Origin: an uncultured Bacilli bacterium
GTDB lineage: Bacteria; Bacillota_I; Bacilli_A; RF39; UBA660
Direction of reading: 5' to 3'
Assembly: GCA_947584955.1 (NCBI GenBank)
Contig: CANPWS010000005.1
Location: 1 to 17,665, forward strand
DNA: 17,665 nucleotides
Shown piece by piece: positions 7,140 through 13,723 of the stretch. The translations under genes were made by a program, and so were the position numbers. Numbering within the stretch: position 1 is the stretch's first letter; the number at the start of each line of letters is the position of its first letter. The notes beneath the pieces are model-generated. The model made no database searches, was not told where the DNA came from, and saw only the letters and a program-made list of their open reading frames with translations.

Positions 7140-8423
7140 ATGTTAGATATTAAATTTGTAAGAGAGAATAAAGAAAAAGTCAAAGAAAATATTAAAAAAA
7201 AATTTCAAGATGAAAAACTTCCTTTGGTAGATGAAGTAATAGAATTAGATAAAAAAATAAGAGAGCTTAAGCAAAATGGAGATAATTTAAGACAAGAAAG
7301 AAATGAAACTAGTTCACAAATAGGTTTACTAATGAGAGAAAAGAAGATAGAGGATGCTAATAGTAAAAAAGAAAGAGTTGTAAAAATAAATGAAGAACTA
7401 GTAGAAATAGAAAAAGAAGAAAATGAATTATCAGAAAAGTTAAAAGAGAAAATGATGGTAATACCTCAAATAATTGATGATAGTGTACCTATTGGTAAAG
7501 ATGATAGTGAAAATGTAGAAATTGAAAAATTTGGTGAGCCATTTGTTCCTGATTATGAAATACCTTATCATTCTGATATTTGTGAATCATTTAATGGTCT
7601 AGATAAAGAAAGTGCAGGTAGAACTAGTGGTAATGGTTTTTATTATCTAATTGGAGATATTGCAAGGTTACATGAAGCTGTAATTGCTTATGCAAGAGAC
7701 TTTATGATAAATAAAGGTTTTACTTATTGTATTCCACCATTTATGATAAGAAGTGATGTTGTTACAGGAGTTATGTCATTTACTGAAATGGAAAATATGA
7801 TGTATAAAATTGAAGGTGAAGATTTATATTTAATAGGTACATCAGAACATTCAATGATAGGTAAATTTAAAGGACAACTTATTGATGAAAAAGAATTACC
7901 AATAGCAATGACATCATATTCTCCTTGTTTTAGAAAAGAAGTTGGAGCACATGGTTTAGAAGAAAGAGGACTTTATCGTGTTCATCAATTTGAGAAACAA
8001 GAAATGGTTGTACTTTGTAAACCAGAAGATGCCATGGATTGGTATAATAAAATGTGGAGTTATACTGTAGAGTTTTTCAGAAGTATGGATGTTTCTGTAA
8101 GAACTTTAGAATGTTGTAGTGGAGATTTAGCAGATTTAAAAGTTAAATCTTGTGATGTTGAAGCATGGAGTCCAAGACAGAAAAAATATTTTGAAGTTGG
8201 ATCTTGTTCTACACTAGGAGATGCTCAAGCTAGAAGATTAGGAATAAGAATGAAAACGGAAAATGGAAATCAATTTGTTGCCACATTAAATAATACCGTA
8301 GTAGCATCCCCAAGAGGATTAATAGCTATAATAGAAAGTAATTATCAAAAAGATGGTTCAATACTTATTCCAGAAGTTTTAAGGCCTTATATGGGCGGAA
8401 TGACAAAAATAGAAAAGAAGTAG
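7140..8423 (+). CDS. serS: Seryl-tRNA synthetase, archaeal-like class II type
   Basis: It charges tRNA-Ser with serine using ATP. At 427 residues it is normal length. Residues 1-110 are the charged helical N-terminal arm that contacts the long variable arm of tRNA-Ser. The catalytic core carries the TSEH loop (234-237), motif 2 SPCFRKEVGAHG...RGLYRVHQFEKQEM (261-289) and motif 3 NTVVASPRGLIAIIES (385-400) with the conserved Arg392. The end PEVLRPYMGG is typical. Several segments resemble the archaeal or eukaryotic-cytosolic form rather than the common bacterial one: YLIGTSEHS, RVHQFEKQE, and the ECCSGDLADL...DVEAWSPRQ...EVGSCSTLGDAQARRL block (324-366), where bacterial enzymes read closer to CTGDMG...YDLEVWLP. 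The start follows AGAAAGG (7121-7127). There is no T-box leader; the gap to the upstream gene is only 20 bases. Confidence 0.93.
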   Translation: MLDIKFVRENKEKVKENIKKKFQDEKLPLVDEVIELDKKIRELKQNGDNLRQERNETSSQIGLLMREKKIEDANSKKERVVKINEELVEIEKEENELSEKLKEKMMVIPQIIDDSVPIGKDDSENVEIEKFGEPFVPDYEIPYHSDICESFNGLDKESAGRTSGNGFYYLIGDIARLHEAVIAYARDFMINKGFTYCIPPFMIRSDVVTGVMSFTEMENMMYKIEGEDLYLIGTSEHSMIGKFKGQLIDEKELPIAMTSYSPCFRKEVGAHGLEERGLYRVHQFEKQEMVVLCKPEDAMDWYNKMWSYTVEFFRSMDVSVRTLECCSGDLADLKVKSCDVEAWSPRQKKYFEVGSCSTLGDAQARRLGIRMKTENGNQFVATLNNTVVASPRGLIAIIESNYQKDGSILIPEVLRPYMGGMTKIEKK

Positions 8424-8470
8424 ATAATAGTTCTTTAGAAAATTTTTAAAGAGTCTATGTACTTCTTTTT
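8413..8470 (+). terminator. Long imperfect hairpin terminator of serS
   Basis: A 10-bp outer stem AAAAGAAGTA/TACTTCTTTT (8413-8422, 8460-8469) overlaps the serS stop codon. An inner 6-bp stem TCTTTA/TAAAGA (8432-8437, 8447-8452) lies inside, and the arm ends in a T-run. The shape is branched, so confidence is moderate. Beyond it, 8471-8620 is AT-rich and I see no gene or structured element there apart from a plain AT palindrome. Confidence 0.5.
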
Positions 8471-8621
8471 CTTTAGCTATATCATTTATATTTTTAATGA
8501 GTTAGATTATACTTAAAGCTAGTCTTCAATAAAAAAGTTTTTCCAATTAAACCAAAAAATTTAATTATTAATAATTTTAAAGATAAATTATATTAATAAA
8601 AAAGTAATAATTAGAAATTTA

Positions 8622-8630
8622 TGGTATAAT
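8622..8630 (+). promoter_or_regulatory. Extended -10 promoter of copA
   Basis: TGGTATAAT is an extended -10 (TG-N-TATAAT) with no good -35 at the expected place (AAGTAA). It lies 36 bases before the chosen copA start. No CopY-type TACANNTGTA box or obvious CsoR-type G/C-rich dyad was seen around it. Confidence 0.6.
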
Positions 8631-8666
8631 AATTAGAAGAAAAAAGCTATAGAAATGGAGAAAGGT

Positions 8667-10844
8667 ATGAAAAAAATTATATTAAAAGTTGATGGAATGA
8701 CTTGCTCAGCATGTTCTAATCATGTTGAAAAATATTTAAATAAACAAAAAGGTGTTATAGATGCATCAGTTAATTTAGTACTAGGTCAAGCTTTTATCCA
8801 TTATGAAGATGATATAGATATTGAAACACTTGGTAAATATATTAATAATTCTGGATATAAATATGCAGGAATTTATAATGAAAACGAAGAAAATAAAAAA
8901 GATAATAGTAAAATATATTTAATTATCTTAAGTATATTAATTATTCTTATTATGTATATATCAATGTCTCATATGTTAAATCTTCCTGTTATATCATTTT
9001 TAGATATGATGAAATATCCAGTTAATTATGCTATATCTTTATGCCTTTTTTCTATTATTTATATAATATATGGTAAAGATATAATTATAAAGGGAATAAA
9101 AAATCTAATTCATAAGTCTCCAAATATGGATACTTTAATAGCTATGGGAGTATTAGTAAGTTTTATATATAGCTTTATTAATACAATTTTAATAATATTA
9201 GGTCATCATAAATTAGTAGAAAGTTTATATTTTGAATCTGTATGTATGATAATTTTATTTATTAAAATAGGAAGATATATAGATAAAAATAGTAAAGAAA
9301 AAACAAAAGAAGTTATAAAAAAACTGGTTGTAGTAACTCCAGAATCTGCATTATTAAAAGAAAAAAAATTAGAAAAAGAAATAACAATAGATGAAGTAAA
9401 AGTAGGGGATATATTAATTGTAAAGCCTGGAATGAAAGTAGCAGTAGATGGAGAAATAATAAAAGGTACTTCTCATTTTGATGAATCATTTATAACTGGT
9501 GAGTCTAAGCCTGTTAAAAAAGTAAAAGGTCAAAAATTAGTCGCAGGATCTATAAATTATGATGGAGTAGTAGAATATAAAGCAGAAAAAATAGGACCTA
9601 AATCTACAATATCTGAAATGGTACATTTAGTATTAGAAGCAAGTAATTCTAAAATGCCAATTTCAACAGTGACGGATAAGGTAAGTTCTTATTTTGTACC
9701 AATTATAATAATAATTGCCTTATTAACATTTATCATTTATTTATTTTTAGGAACACCTTTAAATGATTCACTTGTACATATGGTTACTGTTTTAGTAGTA
9801 GCATGTCCTTGTTCTTTAGGTTTAGCAACACCCCTTGCTATTGTAGTTTCGATAGGCACTGCAGTTAAAAATGGAATACTAATAAAATCAAGTGAAACAC
9901 TTGAAATAGCCTCTCATATAGATACAGTAGTATTTGATAAAACGGGTACATTAACTTATGGAAAATTAAGTATTAGTAAATTTAATAATTACTCAGAATA
10001 CAGTGATGAAGAAGTTTTAAATATTGTTAGTAATATTGAAAAAAATTCTACACATCCAATATCTAAAGCATTTAATGATTATAAAGTTAAAGATTTAAAA
10101 GTAACAGATTATAAAGAAATATCAGGATTAGGAATAAGTGCAAAAGTAAATAATAAAGTATATTATTTAGGAAATAGTAAGATTTTAAAAGATATTGATA
10201 ATAATTATAAAGATGAAGAAGAAAAATTATCAAAAAAAGGAAATAGTATTATTTATGTAGTTGAAGAAAAAAAGATAATTGGTTTAATTAGTGTAAAAGA
10301 TATTATCAGAAAAGAATCTAAAATGACAATAAGAAAATTAAAAGAACTTGGTTATGAAGTTATTATGCTTACTGGTGATAATGAAATTACTTCAAATATT
10401 ATTGGAAAAGAATTAGAAATTGATAATATTATTTCTAATGTTATGCCACGAGATAAAACAGAATATATAAAAAAATTAAAAGAAAATGGTAAAAAAATAA
10501 TTATGGTTGGTGATGGAATTAATGATGCTCCTTCACTTACTACTGCTGATATAGGTATAAGTTTTAAAAGTAGTACTGATATTGCAACAAGTTCTGCTAG
10601 TGTAATAATTACAAATGATAGACTTGATAGAATATTAACCTTTTTAACAATTGGTAAAAGAACACTTATAAATATAAAACAAAACTTATTTTGGGCATTT
10701 TTCTATAATGGATTAATGATTCCTATAGCTATAGGTTTATTTAAAATAAAAATTAATCCTATGATTGCAAGTGGTGCCATGATGTTATCTAGTTTATGTG
10801 TAGTATTTAATGCGTTAAGACTAAAAAAATTAAAAAATCATTAA
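8667..10844 (+). CDS. copA: Cu+-exporting P1B-type ATPase CopA
   Basis: It pumps monovalent copper out across the cytoplasmic membrane using ATP. From ATG 8667 it is 725 residues: one N-terminal metal-binding HMA domain with GMTCSAC (C13, C16), eight predicted membrane segments, actuator TGES (277-280), the CPC metal site in VVACPCSLGLA (380-382), the phosphorylation motif DKTGT (D424), THP (462-464) and GDGINDAP (615-622). Copper rather than zinc specificity is indicated by the CPC, the YN of FFYNGLMIP and the MMLSS (M-x-x-S-S, 705-709) of the last two helices. The ATG at 8667 is favoured because GGAGAAAGG (8657-8665) fits as its ribosome binding site; an ATG at 8655 would add four residues and lacks a good site. 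Most relatives of this length carry one or two HMA domains, so nothing is missing. No copper regulator or chaperone is adjacent. Confidence 0.95.
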   Translation: MKKIILKVDGMTCSACSNHVEKYLNKQKGVIDASVNLVLGQAFIHYEDDIDIETLGKYINNSGYKYAGIYNENEENKKDNSKIYLIILSILIILIMYISMSHMLNLPVISFLDMMKYPVNYAISLCLFSIIYIIYGKDIIIKGIKNLIHKSPNMDTLIAMGVLVSFIYSFINTILIILGHHKLVESLYFESVCMIILFIKIGRYIDKNSKEKTKEVIKKLVVVTPESALLKEKKLEKEITIDEVKVGDILIVKPGMKVAVDGEIIKGTSHFDESFITGESKPVKKVKGQKLVAGSINYDGVVEYKAEKIGPKSTISEMVHLVLEASNSKMPISTVTDKVSSYFVPIIIIIALLTFIIYLFLGTPLNDSLVHMVTVLVVACPCSLGLATPLAIVVSIGTAVKNGILIKSSETLEIASHIDTVVFDKTGTLTYGKLSISKFNNYSEYSDEEVLNIVSNIEKNSTHPISKAFNDYKVKDLKVTDYKEISGLGISAKVNNKVYYLGNSKILKDIDNNYKDEEEKLSKKGNSIIYVVEEKKIIGLISVKDIIRKESKMTIRKLKELGYEVIMLTGDNEITSNIIGKELEIDNIISNVMPRDKTEYIKKLKENGKKIIMVGDGINDAPSLTTADIGISFKSSTDIATSSASVIITNDRLDRILTFLTIGKRTLINIKQNLFWAFFYNGLMIPIAIGLFKIKINPMIASGAMMLSSLCVVFNALRLKKLKNH

Positions 10845-10852
10845 AAAAACAT

Positions 10853-10881
10853 TTGAAAAAAATTAAGAAAAATAGTATAAT
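10853..10881 (+). promoter_or_regulatory. Promoter of a short transcript downstream of copA
   Basis: TTGAAA (10853-10858), a 17-base spacer, TATAAT (10876-10881), starting 8 bases after the copA stop. It would fire into the hairpin at 10912-10954, so its product is either a short RNA or an attenuated leader for the MATE gene. Confidence 0.6.
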
Positions 10882-10886
10882 TAGTA

Positions 10887-10961
10887 AGTCTGATCCAGCA
10901 ATATAAACAATATATAGTGCGTAAAAACAAGACAATTGTTTTAACACACTATATTTTTTTT
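10887..10961 (+). ncRNA. Candidate small RNA or attenuated leader
   Basis: The region is bounded by a near-consensus promoter (start expected near 10887) and a strong intrinsic terminator ending near 10961, giving a transcript of about 75 bases. It has a single-stranded 5' part of about 25 bases that includes GTCTGATCCAGC, and a 19-bp terminator stem. It has no start codon preceded by a ribosome site. It does not match any riboswitch class I can recall. The alternative is that it is only the copA 3' end with a fortuitous promoter. Confidence 0.35.
10912..10961 (+). terminator. Strong intrinsic terminator between copA and the MATE gene
   Basis: A 19-position stem (10912-10930 with 10936-10954; ATATAGTG/CACTATAT and AAAACAA/TTGTTTT with two internal mismatches), a 5-nt loop and a run of eight T. 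The last T residues are also the start of the -35 box of the next promoter. Confidence 0.88.
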
Positions 10962-10988
10962 GACTCTATAGATTAGACAAATTATTAT
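10960..10988 (+). promoter_or_regulatory. Promoter of the MATE-kinase gene, overlapping the terminator tail
   Basis: TTGACT (10960-10965), a 17-base spacer, TATTAT (10983-10988). Transcription would start near 10995, immediately before AAAGGAGG (10995-11002) and the ATG at 11008. The arrangement repeats the terminator-promoter overlap seen at thiI. Confidence 0.65.
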
Positions 10989-11007
10989 AAAAATAAAGGA
11001 GGAAAAG

Positions 11008-12918
11008 ATGAAAAACGAAGAAAATAACAAATTTTTAGGAAATGAAAAAATATCTAAATTACTTTTTAAGTTTTCTATACCTTGTATTTTATCATTACTT
11101 ATTAGTTCTTTATATAATATAGTAGATCAAATTTTTATTGGTAATAGTAACTTAGAGTATTTAGGTAATGCAGCGACAGGGGTCGTTTATCCAATTACAA
11201 TTATTGCAGTAGCATTTGCTTGGTGTTTTGGTGATGGTGCAGCAGCATATTTATCTTTATGCCAAGGTAGAGGAGAGGATAAAAATGCTCATAAAGCAAT
11301 TGGTAATAGTATATTAGTAACTTTTATTATAAGTATTTTATTCTTAATATTAGGTTTAATATTTAAAGATAAACTTTTATATTTATTTGGAGCAAGTGAT
11401 AAAAGTATTAATTTAGCAAGAGATTATTATGTTATTATTCTTTATGCAATACCTATCTATATGCTTGGAAATAGTATGAATGCTGTTATTAGAGCAGATG
11501 GATCACCAAAGTTTTCAATGGCTGCGACTGCCATTGGAGCAATTATTAATATTATATTGGACCCTATATTTATATTTGGTTTTAAGTGGGGAATAAAAGG
11601 TGCAGCTCTTGCTACTATTATAGGTCAAATCGCTACTTTGATTGTTTCTATTATTTACTATACAAAATCTAAAACTTTTAAATTATGTATAGATAGTTTT
11701 AAAATTAATTTTCATATATTTAAAAATGTTATAAATTTAGGTATTTCAACTTTTATAACTCAAATGAGTATTGTTATTATTTCACTTGTTTGTAATATAA
11801 TGTTAGCTAAATATGGACTAGTTAGTAAATATGGTGCAGATATACCTATTGCTGTTATAGGAATAACAATGAAAGTATTTTCAATTGTAATTAATATTAT
11901 CGTTGGTATAATTTTAGGAGCACAACCAATTTTAGGATATAATTATGGTGCTAAAAATATTAAAAGAGTAAAAGAAACATTTAAAAAAGTTCTATTTTCT
12001 TCAATTATTGTAGGAATTATATCAACTTTAATTTTTGAATTGTGTCCTACAGTTATTATCAGTATTTTTGGAACTAATGAACAGTTATATATGGAATTTG
12101 CTATATTAACATTTAGAATATTTTTAATATTTGTAACATTAACATGTTTAATAAAATTAAGTTCTATATTTTTTCAGGCTGTGGGAGAGCCAATAAAAGC
12201 AATTGTTGTATCTCTTGCAAGAGATATAGTTTTCTTTGTACCACTTGTTATAATACTTCCAAAATATTTTGGTATAAGAGGAGTTTTAATTGCTGCCCCT
12301 GTTTCTGATTTATTAGGTATAATTGTAACTACAATACTTATTTTAAAGTTCTTTAAAAATCTTGATAGTTTAACTTCTAATACTAAAGATGAAAAAGTAT
12401 ATTTGAAAGATTCTAAAGAAGGAATAATTATAGCAATTTCAAGAACACATGGTAGTCAAGGAAAAGCTATTGGCAAATTAATAGCCGAAAAACTTAATAT
12501 TCCATATTATTGTAAAGAAATGACTGCACTTGCTGCTAAAGAAAGTGGTCTGGATCAGGAATTTGTATCTGAAATAAATAATAGTAAAAATATTTTACAT
12601 GATTTATATTTAACTACATCACCAGTAAGATATGCTACTATAGCTCAAGAGAAAGTTATTAAAATGATTGCCTCAAAAGGTTCTTGTGTCATAGTAGGAA
12701 GAGCTGCGGATTATATTCTTAGAGATTATCCTAATATAGTAAAAATATTTATTTATGCACCTACTGATTATAGAATAGAAAAAGTAATGGAAATGTATAA
12801 CGATTCTAAATTAGAAGCTAAAAAAAATATTGAACGTGCAGATAAAAATAGAAAAAGTTATTATGAAATGATTTCAGGACAAACTTGGGGTGATGTAAAA
12901 AATAAACTGCGGATGTAA
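11008..12918 (+). CDS. MATE efflux transporter fused to a cytidylate-kinase-like domain
   Basis: Residues 1-450 are a MATE-family multidrug/Na+ or H+ antiporter: twelve hydrophobic segments, the N-terminal PCILSLLISSLYNIVDQIFIG (25-45), IRADGSPKFSM (161-171), NIILDPIFIF (181-190), GAQPILGYNYGA (304-315) and FFQAVGEP (388-395). After a charged linker (451-470) a second domain begins at about 472: IIIAISRTHGSQGKAIGKLIAEKLNIPYY matches the P-loop region of cytidylate-kinase-like proteins (compare ISREYGSGGREIA), followed by IVGRAADYILR (562-572), FIYAP (581-585) and RKSYYEMISGQTWGD (615-629). Full domains of this family usually run about 30 residues further, through an NYxLCIDS-like strand and a last helix. 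Here the frame ends NKLRM. AAAGGAGG precedes the ATG. The start, promoter and terminator bracket it as a single-gene unit. What the kinase domain phosphorylates, and whether it remains active, is unknown. Confidence 0.9.
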   Translation: MKNEENNKFLGNEKISKLLFKFSIPCILSLLISSLYNIVDQIFIGNSNLEYLGNAATGVVYPITIIAVAFAWCFGDGAAAYLSLCQGRGEDKNAHKAIGNSILVTFIISILFLILGLIFKDKLLYLFGASDKSINLARDYYVIILYAIPIYMLGNSMNAVIRADGSPKFSMAATAIGAIINIILDPIFIFGFKWGIKGAALATIIGQIATLIVSIIYYTKSKTFKLCIDSFKINFHIFKNVINLGISTFITQMSIVIISLVCNIMLAKYGLVSKYGADIPIAVIGITMKVFSIVINIIVGIILGAQPILGYNYGAKNIKRVKETFKKVLFSSIIVGIISTLIFELCPTVIISIFGTNEQLYMEFAILTFRIFLIFVTLTCLIKLSSIFFQAVGEPIKAIVVSLARDIVFFVPLVIILPKYFGIRGVLIAAPVSDLLGIIVTTILILKFFKNLDSLTSNTKDEKVYLKDSKEGIIIAISRTHGSQGKAIGKLIAEKLNIPYYCKEMTALAAKESGLDQEFVSEINNSKNILHDLYLTTSPVRYATIAQEKVIKMIASKGSCVIVGRAADYILRDYPNIVKIFIYAPTDYRIEKVMEMYNDSKLEAKKNIERADKNRKSYYEMISGQTWGDVKNKLRM

Positions 12919-12945
12919 TCTGTAATTATATAAATAAAATAAAAT

Positions 12946-12976
12946 AGCTACTAATATAGTATAAAAAGTAGCTTTT
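12946..12976 (+). terminator. Bidirectional terminator between MATE-kinase and tetR genes
   Basis: AGCTACT/AGTAGCT stem (12946-12952, 12967-12973) with a 14-nt loop. A T-run follows on the plus strand, and the minus strand reads ATTTTATTTT after the stem. It can therefore serve both converging genes. Confidence 0.65.
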
Positions 12977-13009
12977 ATTATAGAAAAATATTAAATTAAT
13001 TACTTAACT

Positions 13010-13558
13010 TTACATTAATATTTTAATCCATTTTTTAATATTAATAAGTAATTCATCTAAAGAGTAAGAATTTTCATTTCTAAAATATTTTAATATTTCT
13101 AACATTATACCATTCATAAGAAATGAAATAGTAAGACTAAGATATTTATCTTTAGAGGTATATTTTAAAGCATCATAAATTTTTTGACTTGCTATTTTTT
13201 TTAGTTTATCTAAAAATAAAAGTGAATCGTTTGTAGTTAATAATAATTTATATGTTTCTTCATTTTCTTTTAAACAAATAAATATATTATCAAAATAGTT
13301 TAAAATATCCGCTTTAGAATATAGTTTTAAATTTTCATTACATAACAAGTCAATAGTTTGTAATTGATATTCTTGTGCAACTTGATAGATATTATCAAAA
13401 TGAGTATAAAAAGTACTTCTTGTTATATTTGCTTTATTTACAAGTTCAGTTACGGTTATTTTATTTAATTGTTTTTTTTCGTTTATTAACTCTGCAAAAG
13501 TTTTTTTAATTAAATTTCGTGTTTTTATTGCCGAAGAATTAGAACAACTTACTTTCAT
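13010..13558 (-). CDS. TetR-family transcriptional regulator
   Basis: A 182-residue one-domain-plus-ligand regulator. The N-terminal helix-turn-helix is at about 34-57, ITVTELVNKANITRSTFYTHFDNI, the classic TetR signature; the C-terminal ~120 residues form the helical dimerization/ligand region, ending in a hydrophobic helix. The C-terminal half resembles the TetR_C_8-type regulators common in Firmicutes, at low certainty. The start ATG at 13558 follows GAAAGGAG on the minus strand (13566-13573). It is transcribed divergently from the MMPL gene 165 bases away, with a perfect palindrome between them. This arrangement typically means the regulator represses the transporter and itself; the inducer cannot be read from sequence. 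Confidence 0.92.
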   Translation of the reverse strand: MKVSCSNSSAIKTRNLIKKTFAELINEKKQLNKITVTELVNKANITRSTFYTHFDNIYQVAQEYQLQTIDLLCNENLKLYSKADILNYFDNIFICLKENEETYKLLLTTNDSLLFLDKLKKIASQKIYDALKYTSKDKYLSLTISFLMNGIMLEILKYFRNENSYSLDELLINIKKWIKILM

Positions 13559-13591
13559 TTTTTGCTCCTTTCTTTTTAGAGTTTGGTTATT

Positions 13592-13600
13592 ATTATAGCA
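13592..13600 (-). promoter_or_regulatory. Extended -10 promoter of the tetR gene
   Basis: On the minus strand TGCTATAAT (13600-13592) is an extended -10, with a weak -35 (ATTTAT at 13620-13615). The start would be near 13585, about 27 bases before the ATG. Confidence 0.55.
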
Positions 13601-13626
13601 TATTTTTTGTACAAATAAATATAAAA

Positions 13627-13642
13627 TGTCTAAATTTAGACA
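13627..13642. promoter_or_regulatory. Palindromic operator candidate for the TetR regulator
   Basis: TGTCTAAATTTAGACA is a perfect 16-bp palindrome, extended by three more A-T pairs on each side after one mismatch. It sits just upstream of the -35 of tetR and upstream of the likely -10 of the transporter (TATAAT 13684-13689, weak -35 TTTATT 13661-13666). Its size and position suit a TetR dimer site. It overlaps neither -10, so the exact mode of control is open. Confidence 0.6.
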
Positions 13643-13723
13643 CTTTCAATAAAATTATGCTTTATTAAAAATTATGATAATAATATAATGTAATGTAGAC
13701 TTTCTGAAAGGAATGAAATATAT

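Noticed and set aside
8563..8576. AATTATTAATAATT palindrome upstream of copA
   Set aside because: A pure A/T dyad in a very AT-rich spacer, unlike known copper-operator sequences; expected by chance.
12890..12930. Possible frameshift at the end of the MATE-kinase gene
   Set aside because: The alternative frame adds only INCGCNL before a stop and does not restore the missing C-terminal strand and helix, so a single indel does not explain the short end.
13700..13710. CTTTC-T-GAAAG dyad at the MMPL ribosome binding site
   Set aside because: A one-base spacer cannot form a hairpin and the dyad is short; it mainly reflects the GAAAGG ribosome site.
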